Source: Bacillota bacterium (lineage in GTDB: Bacteria > Bacillota > Clostridia > Lachnospirales > Lachnospiraceae). From it: a DNA stretch of 11,512 nt. The translations under genes and the position numbers were made by a program. Under the pieces are notes generated by a model that ran no database searches, was not told the DNA's origin, and worked only from the letters and a program-made list of their open reading frames with translations. This document shows positions 1-6,627 of this stretch, one piece after another (position 1 is the stretch's first letter; the number at the start of each line of letters is the position of its first letter). Where the stretch lies: positions 1 to 11,512 of the forward strand of contig JAEWHU010000245.1 in the NCBI GenBank assembly GCA_023387635.1, written 5' to 3'.

Positions 1-84
1 CTATTTTACTACTTGAATTTGAACTAGTAGAAGAATCAATCTCTATTTTGCTATTTAAATTTGAATTAATAGAAGAATCAATCT
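1..84. repeat. 42-bp direct tandem repeat inside a coding region
   Basis: Two adjacent 42-base units (1-42 and 43-84) differ at only a few positions, and the first ten bases of a further unit follow at 85-94. The period is a multiple of three and encodes a 14-residue repeat in the minus-strand gene. The array may continue beyond the left edge. Confidence 0.85.
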
Positions 85-379
85 CTATTTTACTAATATG
101 ATTTGTACTTACACTAATATCTTCATCTTCCTTTGACTCGCTATTGTAGGATTCACTTTTCTTATCCCCAATCCCAAGTAATAATTCTTGAATATTATTA
201 CTTAGTTCTAATTTTTCAATTTTTAATATATCTACTTGTTTATATAAGTAGATACACAAAATCCAAGGCACAATTGCTATAATCCAAAAAAGAGTTGATA
301 AACTTATCTTTAAAAGTTTCATACGTCTACTTCGTATTTTTAGGGAGTTCTCAATGACTGCTGATTTGTATGAATCCAA
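1..379 (-). CDS. Partial single-pass membrane protein with 14-residue tandem repeats (N-terminal 126 residues)
   Basis: This gene runs off the left edge, so only its first 126 codons are visible. The start is TTG at 379-377, chosen because AAGGAG lies nine bases upstream (389-394); the internal ATG at residue 20 has no ribosome binding site. Residues 1-24 are basic (RSRRMK) and would be cytoplasmic. Residues 25-46 form one hydrophobic helix. Residues 47-71 are a leucine-rich amphipathic stretch that could be a short coiled coil. From residue 96 a 14-residue unit, SKIEIDSSINSNLN, repeats, and a third copy is cut by the edge. The layout suggests a type II membrane-anchored protein with an outer low-complexity Ser/Asn spacer before a domain outside the window. 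I do not recognise the family and cannot give a function. Confidence 0.72.
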   Translation of the reverse strand, partial: MDSYKSAVIENSLKIRSRRMKLLKISLSTLFWIIAIVPWILCIYLYKQVDILKIEKLELSNNIQELLLGIGDKKSESYNSESKEDEDISVSTNHISKIEIDSSINSNLNSKIEIDSSTSSNSSSKI

Positions 380-410
380 GATGCCGTTCTCCTTTATTTA
401 CAATACCTTC

Positions 411-416
411 ATTGTA
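411..416 (-). promoter_or_regulatory. Candidate extended -10 of the left-edge gene
   Basis: The minus strand reads TGGTACAAT, a TGn extended -10 with one mismatch to TATAAT, about 32 bases before the TTG start. No good -35 lies 16-18 bases upstream, so this rests on the extended -10 alone. Confidence 0.45.
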
Positions 417-461
417 CCACATTTATCTCTAAAATCCTATATAATTTACATATTTCATAGT

Positions 462-487
462 AAAAAATAAAGATAAATTCAATCTTT
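462..487 (-). terminator. Weak candidate terminator after gpsA
   Basis: On the minus strand, sixteen bases after the gpsA stop, AAAGAT and ATCTTT can pair over a seven-base loop, followed by ATTTTTT. The six-pair stem is almost all A-T, so termination would be inefficient. Read-through into the left-edge gene is possible. Confidence 0.3.
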
Positions 488-502
488 TTTTAGAATAAAT
501 TA

Positions 503-1459
503 CTAGAATTCATTTTTCAGACTTCTTGTGAATAACCTGTTTAAAGTTTCTCTTGGTTCCTTGCCTTCATATAAAACTTCATATACCGCTCTACATATTG
601 GTAACTCTACCTTGAATTGTTCTTCTAGTTCTATTAATGCTTTCACAGTGTAGTGACCTTCTGCAAGTTCAGTATAGCTTTCGTTCTTTACATAGGATTC
701 TCCGTACTTTCTATTATGACTAAATTCAGAAAACACAGTAGCTTCAAAATCTCCCAAATGACAAAGTCCATAAGCGGATAATTCATTCCCCCCCATAGCA
801 TCTATAAGTCTTGCAATTTCTCTTGTTCCCCTAGACATTAATGCACCTTTTAAAGTAGTTAGATTAAGTCCATCTAACATTCCTGCAGCGACTCCAATTA
901 CATTTTTTGCGGCTGCACCTATTTCATTACCAATTAAATCGGTTCCATAATAAAAGCGAATTAAATCACTTGAGAATGCTCCTACTAATTCTTCTTTTAC
1001 CTGCTCCTCTTCACTGTCTATTACCATACAATTAGGTATTCCCTTACAAAATTCTTGTACATGTCCTGGGCCAAGCCAAACTGCGACATGATTTGTATTA
1101 TCTGTATTTTCTTTTATAATTTGAGACAATCTTCTACCTGTTCCTATTTCAATTCCTTTCATACACAAGACAAAGGTTTTATTTTTCAAATTATAACTAG
1201 CTAAAGAATCCATCAATTTTTGCAATCCTTGTGAATTAATTGATACAACAATAATATCCGAAGTTTTAACCACATCTAAATTAGTAGTTAAAGCCACAGA
1301 TTCTTTTAATGTTAATAAACCATTACTTCTACTATCTATGAATTCTTTCATTTTGCTTGAACTTTCTCTTCCATATAGAGTAACATTTTGTTCAATTTTA
1401 TCTAAATACCATGCGATAAAAGAACCCCATCTTCCACAGCCAATAACTGTTATATTCAT
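503..1459 (-). CDS. gpsA: NAD(P)-dependent glycerol-3-phosphate dehydrogenase, divergent
   Basis: The family interconverts dihydroxyacetone phosphate and sn-glycerol 3-phosphate in the cytoplasm, supplying the phospholipid backbone. The 318 residues are close to the usual length. Residues 1-12 carry the Rossmann loop (VIGCGRWG). MKGIE near 100-104 matches the family's conserved TKGIE with its Lys. WLGPGH near 128-133 stands where GPSHAEE is usual. GAAAKNVIGVAAG at 181-193 contains the catalytic-type Lys185. GLCHLGDFEATVFSEFSHNR (231-250) replaces the usual G-GDL-TC-S-SRNR motif. Divergence in that last motif and the loss of Ser in GPSH suggest a second, specialised paralogue, but the fold and catalytic lysines are intact. 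The ATG at 1459 has GAGG upstream. A separate promoter (1515-1543) indicates it is expressed alone. Confidence 0.85.
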   Translation of the reverse strand: MNITVIGCGRWGSFIAWYLDKIEQNVTLYGRESSSKMKEFIDSRSNGLLTLKESVALTTNLDVVKTSDIIVVSINSQGLQKLMDSLASYNLKNKTFVLCMKGIEIGTGRRLSQIIKENTDNTNHVAVWLGPGHVQEFCKGIPNCMVIDSEEEQVKEELVGAFSSDLIRFYYGTDLIGNEIGAAAKNVIGVAAGMLDGLNLTTLKGALMSRGTREIARLIDAMGGNELSAYGLCHLGDFEATVFSEFSHNRKYGESYVKNESYTELAEGHYTVKALIELEEQFKVELPICRAVYEVLYEGKEPRETLNRLFTRSLKNEF

Positions 1460-1514
1460 TTAAAAATCCTCACTTTTATATTTATTACTTAGTCTATCCA
1501 CCTTTATCTGTTTC

Positions 1515-1543
1515 ATTATATCATCGTAAAAAATAATATTCAA
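1515..1543 (-). promoter_or_regulatory. Sigma-A promoter of gpsA
   Basis: The minus strand reads TTGAAT (1538-1543), a 17-base spacer, then TATAAT (1515-1520) preceded by TGA, giving an extended -10. It would start transcription near 1508, leaving a leader of about 50 bases before the gpsA ATG. Confidence 0.75.
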
Positions 1544-1604
1544 CAATACGTATAGTAAGAAATATAAGCGGATTATATGTTTTTTGAAAGAGATATGAGT
1601 ATAA

Positions 1605-1660
1605 AATTTCAAATAAGGCATGAGTGCTTGGATATAAGCATTCATGCCTCATTTGAAATT
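1605..1660 (-). terminator. Long hairpin ending the cobalamin operon
   Basis: Two 25-base arms (1605-1629 and 1636-1660) pair around a six-base loop, with only two non-Watson-Crick positions. It lies 33 bases past the stop of the last cobalamin gene. On the minus strand the stem ends in GCCTTATTTGAAATT and runs into TTTATAC, a short U-rich tail. The tail is poorer than in a textbook terminator, but position and stem strength support it. Confidence 0.65.
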
Positions 1661-1692
1661 CAATATATTTATAAAAGTAATATTCATTTTCA

Positions 1693-2220
1693 CTATTTAT
1701 AATTGCGACTTTTAAAAGGAATTTCTTTCACATTTAATACATGATTTATGTATAAAGATAGGTTGAAAAAATATCCTGATAGCAAATTACAAAAGTCAAT
1801 TAATATTTCACTTACTTCATTATTATTATACATGTGACGATATATTAATCGAACTAACTCTTTTCCTTCTGTTCTAAGAACATGTGCTACACATGCTTCT
1901 TTGCAACCAGCTGGTAATACAAAGCCTTCTCCTTTTACTTTTGCTCTTAGTATATCAATTTCATCTTTCAGCCATAAAACTTCTTCCTTTGTAATGGAAC
2001 AAAAAGTTCTAAGGGAGGGATTGGCATGGTATATTAATTCTCCTACTTTGGTTAACGGTTCTACTAATTCATTAAGACCAGCTTCTTTTACCATTGCACA
2101 TAATAAGCCTGTACCACTACATATTTTATCTGTTAATATTTCAAAGTCACATCTAAGATCTTCTTTTCCATCTGCTAAGAATGGATATGCTTCATATGGA
2201 CTTCTATATACATTACTCAT
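1693..2220 (-). CDS. Cobalamin adenosyltransferase-like protein (PduO-type fold)
   Basis: The 175-residue product resembles the helical PduO-type ATP:cob(I)alamin adenosyltransferases (Cob_adeno_trans), which make coenzyme B12 from imported cobalamin. The clearest match is residues 102-128, beginning LPAGCKEACVAHVLRT, followed by NLLSGYFFNLSLYIN at 145-159, corresponding to the family's N-RLSDLLF-LARY-N helix. The N-terminal TGD-G-TS ATP-binding loop of typical PduO proteins is not evident. In the family's RT-x-CRRAER segment I see R116 and a later Arg retained, but Lys120 in place of an Arg and no matching Glu. The ATG at 2220 overlaps the end of the upstream ATPase gene by eight bases, so it is the last gene of the riboswitch-controlled uptake operon. 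Function is inferred from fold and context; reduced or altered activity is possible. Confidence 0.7.
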   Translation of the reverse strand: MSNVYRSPYEAYPFLADGKEDLRCDFEILTDKICSGTGLLCAMVKEAGLNELVEPLTKVGELIYHANPSLRTFCSITKEEVLWLKDEIDILRAKVKGEGFVLPAGCKEACVAHVLRTEGKELVRLIYRHMYNNNEVSEILIDFCNLLSGYFFNLSLYINHVLNVKEIPFKSRNYK

Positions 2221-2986
2221 GCTTAATCATCTCCCATCTTTTCAGTGACTCTAACATATAACTATGGATATCCATACTATATACTTTTTCTAATAGTTCT
2301 TTGGATATAATATCGTTTAAGATACCCTGACTTACAATATCTCCATCCTTTAGAAGTATTCCATAATCCCCAAGTCTAAGTCCCTGATTTATATCATGAA
2401 GTACTCCAACAGCCATATGATTGGATGATTTACTCCAATCAATAACATGTCCTAAAAGTTCTGCTTGGTGTTTTAAATCAAGGTGATTAGTAGGCTCATC
2501 TAATAGAATCATCTTTGGGCTCTGCGCTAGGGTTCTTGCAAAAAACACCCTTTGAAGTTGTCCACCAGATAATTTCTTAACACTTGTCCCTTCTAATCCA
2601 TTAAGACCAGCAACACGAATAGATTCTTTAATAATTTGTTCATCCTCTTTTGAATTTCCACCAAAAAGTCCCGTCTTTTGATGAGGATATCTTCCCATAC
2701 TAACAGTTTCTTTTACCGTATAATCAAATTCAGCAAAACTAAATTGACTCATGAATGCAATTTTTTTACTTCTTTCTTTTATGGATAATTCACTTAATCT
2801 TTCACCTTCATAAATTATTTCACCTTTATAAGGAAGTAAGCCAGCAATAGCCCTTAATAAAGTTGTTTTACCACATCCATTTGGCCCAAGGATTACAAGA
2901 TTATTACCTGATGGAATAGTAAACGATATATTATGAATAATTTCTGTGTCACCATAACTTACACAAAGATTCTTTACTTCTAACAT
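2213..2986 (-). CDS. btuD: Cobalamin ABC importer ATP-binding protein (BtuD-like)
   Basis: This is the cytoplasmic ATPase of a FecCD/BtuCD-type importer. All nucleotide-binding motifs are present: Walker A GPNGCGKT at 34-41, Q-loop Gln81, signature LSGGQ at 139-143, Walker B MILLDE at 159-164 and the switch His197. The 257-residue length is normal for BtuD/FecE/FhuC proteins. The ATG at 2986 follows only a weak GGGTG site, 46 bases after the permease stop, and its own 3' end overlaps the adenosyltransferase-like start. Sequence alone does not separate vitamin B12 from siderophore or haem ATPases; the B12 riboswitch upstream and the adenosyltransferase-like gene downstream argue for cobalamin or another corrinoid. 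Confidence 0.88.
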   Translation of the reverse strand: MLEVKNLCVSYGDTEIIHNISFTIPSGNNLVILGPNGCGKTTLLRAIAGLLPYKGEIIYEGERLSELSIKERSKKIAFMSQFSFAEFDYTVKETVSMGRYPHQKTGLFGGNSKEDEQIIKESIRVAGLNGLEGTSVKKLSGGQLQRVFFARTLAQSPKMILLDEPTNHLDLKHQAELLGHVIDWSKSSNHMAVGVLHDINQGLRLGDYGILLKDGDIVSQGILNDIISKELLEKVYSMDIHSYMLESLKRWEMIKHE

Positions 2987-3032
2987 AATTTACACCCGTT
3001 TTCTTTCACACTTTGCTCCCATCTGCGTTTCC

Positions 3033-4055
3033 TTACGCACTTTTCCTCTTACTAAAAAAGATATATCCAAAAAATGGCGCTCCTATTAATGCTGTTATGG
3101 CACCTACTGGTAGTTCTAATGGAGATAATACGGTTCTAGCTACTGTGTCTGTTACCATCATAAACGCACCACCAAACAATGCTGACATAGGTAATAGAAG
3201 CTTATGACTTGGACCAAATATTTTTCTAATTACATGGGGTGCAATTAAATCTACAAATCCAATGATTCCTGTAAAACATACAGAAATGCCTGTTAATAGT
3301 GCTGACAAAATAAACAACTTTAGCTTTACTTTCTTTGTATCAACACCCATGGTACTTGCAGTGTCTTCACCAAAAGTAAGCATATCCATTTCTTTATGGT
3401 ACCTCATAATGAAAAGGGACGTTAACACAGTAATTGGACCTATAATTGCCACGTATTTCCATCCTCTTGAAGAAAAACTACCCATTTGCCAAGTGATTAA
3501 TAATTGTATACTTTCTTTGGATAAGGCACTAACTATGGTTAACAATGCATTTACAAACAACCCAAGCACCATACCGACAAGAATTACCGTTTGATTATGA
3601 AATCCTTGGTCAAATTTTTTCGTTAAGAACACTGCTAAGAAAACGGTTCCAAGCCCAAAAACAAAACCAACTATAGGTAAGGTGATAAAAGTGCTAATTG
3701 GAATATTAATTAAACCTGTGATTACTAACGCAGCTCCAAGGGATGCTCCACTTGATACACCTAATGTATAACTTGATGCTAATGGATTTTGTAACACACT
3801 TTGCATAACGCTTCCACTCACTGCAAGAGCTGCTCCAACAAAAAATGCACATAATGCTCTTGGTATACGCAAATTCCATAGTATTGCGATGGTGGTTGAT
3901 GAAAAACCTTCGGGAAGTTTCATCCCAAATAATTTATATAGAAGGACATGTAATACGTCACTTAATGATAATCTTACGCTACCAATACAGATAGCACCTC
4001 CTAGTGTGACCAAACACACTAGGAGTACTATAATTAATTTTTTTGATGTTTTCAT
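3033..4055 (-). CDS. btuC: Cobalamin ABC importer permease (BtuC-like, FecCD family)
   Basis: A polytopic membrane protein of 340 residues, typical for the FecCD family, whose homodimer forms the import channel. Hallmarks are the RIPRALCAFFVGAALAVSGS segment at 63-82 leading into QNPLASSYTLGVSSGA at 89-104, and GIIGFVDLIAPHVIRKIFGP at 263-282, which contains the cytoplasmic coupling region that contacts the ATPase. The C-terminal ELPVGAITALIGAPFFGYIF (314-333) is also typical. Hydrophobicity fits the family's ten helices. The ATG lies one base after the lipoprotein stop codon and has no recognisable ribosome binding site, so translation probably depends on termination-reinitiation from the upstream gene. 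Confidence 0.9.
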   Translation of the reverse strand: MKTSKKLIIVLLVCLVTLGGAICIGSVRLSLSDVLHVLLYKLFGMKLPEGFSSTTIAILWNLRIPRALCAFFVGAALAVSGSVMQSVLQNPLASSYTLGVSSGASLGAALVITGLINIPISTFITLPIVGFVFGLGTVFLAVFLTKKFDQGFHNQTVILVGMVLGLFVNALLTIVSALSKESIQLLITWQMGSFSSRGWKYVAIIGPITVLTSLFIMRYHKEMDMLTFGEDTASTMGVDTKKVKLKLFILSALLTGISVCFTGIIGFVDLIAPHVIRKIFGPSHKLLLPMSALFGGAFMMVTDTVARTVLSPLELPVGAITALIGAPFFGYIFFSKRKSA

Positions 4056-4056
4056 A

Positions 4057-5082
4057 TTATTTTAAATCAGCATATTGCTCTGGATAAATAGCCTTTGCCA
4101 TCTGGATTAACGCTTTTGTTATATTGTGGTTTGGTAAACTTGAAGAACCATTATCTATATAGTAAACCATATCATTCTTTACTGCTGTAATTTCACTAAA
4201 GCCATCTCTACCTTTAATTTCGTCTATTGGATTTTCGATATAATTAACACTAGTTAATATTACATCTGGATTCATACTAACAATTGATTCAGCTGATACA
4301 GATATCCAACCTTCCTGATCCGCAAATATATTAGTGGCACCTATAATTTCAATCATTTCATTTAAAAACACATTTTTACCAAAGCTATAGATGTCTGGTG
4401 CTGCTCCAATTTCAAATACAACTGTTTTTTTATCGGTAATAGTTCCACCAATTTCAGCTACTTTATTAATAGTAGTTTCCATATCACTTACAAGTACATT
4501 ACCTTCTGAAGATTTACCAACAGCATCAGCAATAAACCTAATATCTTTTTTAATATCTTCAATAGAATTACTTGTAGGAATTTCAAGTACACTAATACCT
4601 GCATCTCTTACTGCCTTAAGAATATCTTCTCCATTATAATTTGTCATAGAAGATACAAATACCACATCTGGGCTAATTGCTATTATCTGCTCTAAATCTG
4701 GTGCCATCATTTCAAACTGTGGTATATCAGAAGGAACTTCTGCGTATAAAGGGGACTGTTTATCTACTGCAACTAATTTATCGCCAACTTCAAGATCAAA
4801 TAGTACTTGAGTTATTGATGGTGCTAAAGAAATAATTTTATTAACTTCATTTGGAATTGTAATAGTATTACCAGCTCTGTCTGTAGTTGGAAGTACTACA
4901 TCATTAGTTGCATCTTCGTCCGCTGTGTTATTACCTTCTGTATTCACATTGTCCCCAGTTTGACCTGGTGTAACACTAGTGTTTCCCCCATTATTATCAC
5001 TCTTTGAACCACAAGCGACTAAACCAAATGCTACTAAAATTACTAGAAGCATTGTTACTAAATTCTTGTTAAATCTTTTCAT
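4057..5082 (-). CDS. btuF: Cobalamin-binding lipoprotein of the ABC importer (BtuF-like)
   Basis: The exported, lipid-anchored substrate receptor of the importer, 341 residues. The start is the ATG at 5082-5080, with AGGAG seven bases upstream; the frame stays open upstream to 5193, but that part lies in the riboswitch leader terminator and cannot be coding in the normal sense. Residues 1-24 are a lipoprotein signal peptide: a basic start (MKRFNKN), a hydrophobic core, and the lipobox LVAC. A Gly/Asn/Thr-rich linker of about 40 residues follows. The mature domain begins TDRAGNTITI and contains KIISLAPSITQVLFDLEVGD, the N-lobe signature of the BtuF/FepB-like class III binding proteins (Peripla_BP_2). 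It is the first gene of the riboswitch operon. Corrinoid specificity comes from that control; the fold alone would also allow siderophores. Confidence 0.88.
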   Translation of the reverse strand: MKRFNKNLVTMLLVILVAFGLVACGSKSDNNGGNTSVTPGQTGDNVNTEGNNTADEDATNDVVLPTTDRAGNTITIPNEVNKIISLAPSITQVLFDLEVGDKLVAVDKQSPLYAEVPSDIPQFEMMAPDLEQIIAISPDVVFVSSMTNYNGEDILKAVRDAGISVLEIPTSNSIEDIKKDIRFIADAVGKSSEGNVLVSDMETTINKVAEIGGTITDKKTVVFEIGAAPDIYSFGKNVFLNEMIEIIGATNIFADQEGWISVSAESIVSMNPDVILTSVNYIENPIDEIKGRDGFSEITAVKNDMVYYIDNGSSSLPNHNITKALIQMAKAIYPEQYADLK

Positions 5083-5120
5083 TTTGTTACTCCTATCTAA
5101 AAGTTTTATTAACTTTAAAA

Positions 5121-5153
5121 ACAAAAAAGCCGCAATTATTATATAATTGCAGC
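5121..5153 (-). terminator. Riboswitch-controlled intrinsic terminator in the btuF leader
   Basis: On the minus strand GCTGCAATTA (5153-5144) pairs with TAATTGCGGC (5138-5129) over a five-base loop, followed by TTTTTTGT. It lies between the aptamer and the btuF start, about 40 bases before the ATG, the expected place for the off-state of a transcription-terminating riboswitch. Confidence 0.85.
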
Positions 5154-5220
5154 ACAAAACTTTCCCTGTGATGAAACAGAGTTCAAGTGGCATCTTCCCA
5201 GGACCGGAGAAGTTTTGTAC
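5152..5220 (-). promoter_or_regulatory. Expression-platform hairpin between aptamer and terminator
   Basis: On the minus strand GTACAAAACTT (5220-5210) can pair with AAGTTTTGTGC (5162-5152), and inside it TCCTG with CAGGGA and GATG with CATC, leaving a loop near CCACTTGAACTCTG. The 3' arm shares two bases with the terminator stem. This is probably the regulatory stem whose loop docks on the aptamer in cobalamin riboswitches. The docking partner was not identified. Confidence 0.5.
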
Positions 5221-5221
5221 C

Positions 5222-5412
5222 TAAAAAATGGCAGGTATTCTGACTTAAGATGGATTACTTTAATAAAAAATAATCAAAAGCTTTGCCTTCCCAGTTTCCC
5301 AGTGGCTAAAGTTCTACTTTTAAAGCTTTTACATCTATCACAGCAGCGGCTCTGTCTAGGATTTACACCTAATTCCCTTTTAATAACCTTTATGGTTAAC
5401 CTATTTTTCTTA
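5222..5412 (-). ncRNA. Cobalamin (B12) riboswitch aptamer
   Basis: The minus strand carries the conserved blocks of the adenosylcobalamin-type riboswitch in the right order: AAAAGGGAATTAGGTG, then AAATCCTAGACAG, a CCGCTGCTGTGA block, GCCACTGGG (5298-5306), CTGGGAAGGC, and the B12 box AGTCAGAATACCTGCC (5230-5245). The flanks AAAAAT (5403-5408) and ATTTTT (5224-5229) can close the outer stem. The spacing and the downstream terminator support repression of the btuFCD-like genes by bound cobalamin. The outer limits are estimated from the closing stem. Confidence 0.93.
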
Positions 5413-5432
5413 TTCGTTTTAAAATTATTGTA

Positions 5433-5461
5433 ACCTTACCATAATATAGGTGGTTCGTCAA
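5433..5461 (-). promoter_or_regulatory. Tentative promoter of the cobalamin operon
   Basis: The minus strand has a good -35, TTGACG (5456-5461), correctly placed just before the riboswitch. The hexamer 17 bases on is TAAGGT (5433-5438), a poor -10. Nearby TATTAT and TACAAT are at the wrong spacing. The start site is therefore uncertain. Confidence 0.35.
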
Positions 5462-5541
5462 GGTATGCTTGAATAAAAAAACACAAATAATTCTCCAAAT
5501 TTCATTAATATCTAAGATTTTGATATCAATGATACTATAAT

Positions 5542-6096
5542 TTACTCTTGATTCTTCATATATATACTATCTTGCCTCTTTAACAATCTCTCAGCAATCA
5601 TTTCTCTTCTTATTGTACAGAAATCATCGTGATAATCAGCTATAATTATATTGACCTCTTTTTCAGTATATTCTTTACCAATTTCAAATGCTTTATTTAT
5701 CTCTTCTAGTATAATTAATCTTTTTTTTCGTTGTACAGGTATATTCTTTAATTTATTAAATTCAAAGAAACTTGCTAATATTTTTTGTCGATACTGTTCT
5801 TCACGTTCCTTTTGTATGTCTAGTTCAGAAGATTTTTCCGTAATTATATTAAGTATATTCTCCTTAAGTACGGATTCAACTAAAGAATAAGTTGCATAAT
5901 ATTGTTCTTTTTTCGAGGTTACTATCCCTGCACTTTCTAATTTCTTTAAATGAAATGATATGGTTGAAGGTGTTAAATTTAAGCGTTCTGATAATCTTTC
6001 AACATACATATCTCCTTCAGATAATGATTTTAATATTTGTAATCTTGACCTATCGGCCAAACATTTAAATAATGCGATTGCAGCATCTTCTGTCAT
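5542..6096 (-). CDS. ArsR-family winged-helix regulator with C-terminal DUF2087 domain
   Basis: A 184-residue transcription factor. Residues 5-75 form an ArsR winged helix: LADRSRLQILKSLSEG, then the recognition helix region TPSTISFHLKKLESAGIV (42-59) and a wing ending in YYATYSL. The usual metal-binding ELCVC motif is absent (VERLSERL stands there), and there are only two cysteines, so it is probably not a metal sensor. Residues 80-110 are a charged helical linker. Residues 115-180 (LKNIPVQRKKRLIILEEINK, then YTEKEVN, then DDFCTIRREMIAERLL) match DUF2087, a domain often attached to such regulators whose role is unknown. The start ATG at 6096 has GGAG upstream. It probably shares a transcript with the gene just upstream (79-base gap, no terminator or good promoter seen). 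The regulated genes are unknown. Confidence 0.85.
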   Translation of the reverse strand: MTEDAAIALFKCLADRSRLQILKSLSEGDMYVERLSERLNLTPSTISFHLKKLESAGIVTSKKEQYYATYSLVESVLKENILNIITEKSSELDIQKEREEQYRQKILASFFEFNKLKNIPVQRKKRLIILEEINKAFEIGKEYTEKEVNIIIADYHDDFCTIRREMIAERLLKRQDSIYMKNQE

Positions 6097-6175
6097 ATAT
6101 TCTCCATTCTAACTTTTGATAATTCTTGATTTTTACACTAACCTACTTTTCAACATTCATATAAAATAAACATTT

Positions 6176-6559
6176 TTATATATTGATTAGCTTCAAAAAA
6201 TTTTCTTTTAATAGATTCATTGTATCAAACTTTGCTTCTTCAATGGCTATTATCTCACTATCGCCTACTCTTTTCCCTTGTTCTAATCTTCCTTTCCAAT
6301 TCATTGGAATAGTTTCAAACTTTTTTAAATATTCACTAATAAATAATTCTTTCATTTCTTTTTCTTCTAAATGTTTTGCTTCAACTGCCTTAATTGTTGC
6401 GTTCATAAGAGTTAGAAAAATATCACATACATTTCCTCTGATCTTAAAAAAGTTGGATTCGTCTTTTCTATCATTATCTTGTAATAACTGTTCCTCATTC
6501 TTGTAACTTGTAATTTGATCGTTTACAAATGAGCTATATTCCTTAATTAATTTGTCCAT
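6176..6559 (-). CDS. Unrecognised 127-residue soluble helical protein
   Basis: I do not recognise this family. The product has 127 residues, no signal peptide or membrane segment, one cysteine, and is rich in Lys and Glu. It is predicted to be nearly all helical: residues 1-25 (beginning MDKLIKEYSSFVNDQI), a charged DNDRKDESNFFKIRGNV region, a helix at 44-62, a Glu/Lys-rich stretch at 63-82, and a tail ending FLKLINI. It is certainly a gene: AAAGGAG sits six bases before the ATG, and a perfect consensus promoter lies 40 bases upstream. The ArsR-DUF2087 gene follows on the same strand 79 bases later, so the two probably form an operon and may be functionally linked. Confidence 0.75.
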   Translation of the reverse strand: MDKLIKEYSSFVNDQITSYKNEEQLLQDNDRKDESNFFKIRGNVCDIFLTLMNATIKAVEAKHLEEKEMKELFISEYLKKFETIPMNWKGRLEQGKRVGDSEIIAIEEAKFDTMNLLKENFLKLINI

Positions 6560-6598
6560 ATAATGCTCCTTTATTATTTTTTACTTTCCTTAAATAAT

Positions 6599-6627
6599 AT
6601 TATAATAGCAATATTAATTTTTGTCAA
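6599..6627 (-). promoter_or_regulatory. Perfect consensus sigma-A promoter
   Basis: The minus strand reads TTGACA (6622-6627), exactly 17 bases, then TATAAT (6599-6604), matching the vegetative consensus at all twelve positions. Transcription would begin near 6592, about 33 bases before the ATG of the 127-residue protein, and would continue into the ArsR-DUF2087 gene. Confidence 0.9.

Noticed and set aside
1..84. CRISPR array
   Set aside because: The units abut with no unique spacers and translate in frame, so this is a coding minisatellite.
1460..1645. Minus-strand 61-codon open frame upstream of gpsA
   Set aside because: It spans the gpsA promoter and part of the terminator hairpin, lacks a ribosome binding site and has AT-rich, non-protein-like composition.
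3013..3594. Plus-strand open frames antisense to the permease
   Set aside because: They are shadows of btuC, which has full family signatures on the other strand. The same applies to antisense frames in btuF, the ArsR gene, the 127-residue gene and natB.
5083..5193. Upstream extension of the btuF frame
   Set aside because: It lies across the riboswitch terminator. The signal peptide and ribosome binding site both place the start at 5082.
5160..5215. Second partial cobalamin aptamer
   Set aside because: CTGGGAAG and GCCACT recur, but in the wrong order and without a second B12 box. They are better explained as the arm of the expression-platform hairpin.
5215..5433. Plus-strand 72-codon open frame
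   Set aside because: It is antisense to the cobalamin riboswitch and is explained by the conserved RNA sequence.
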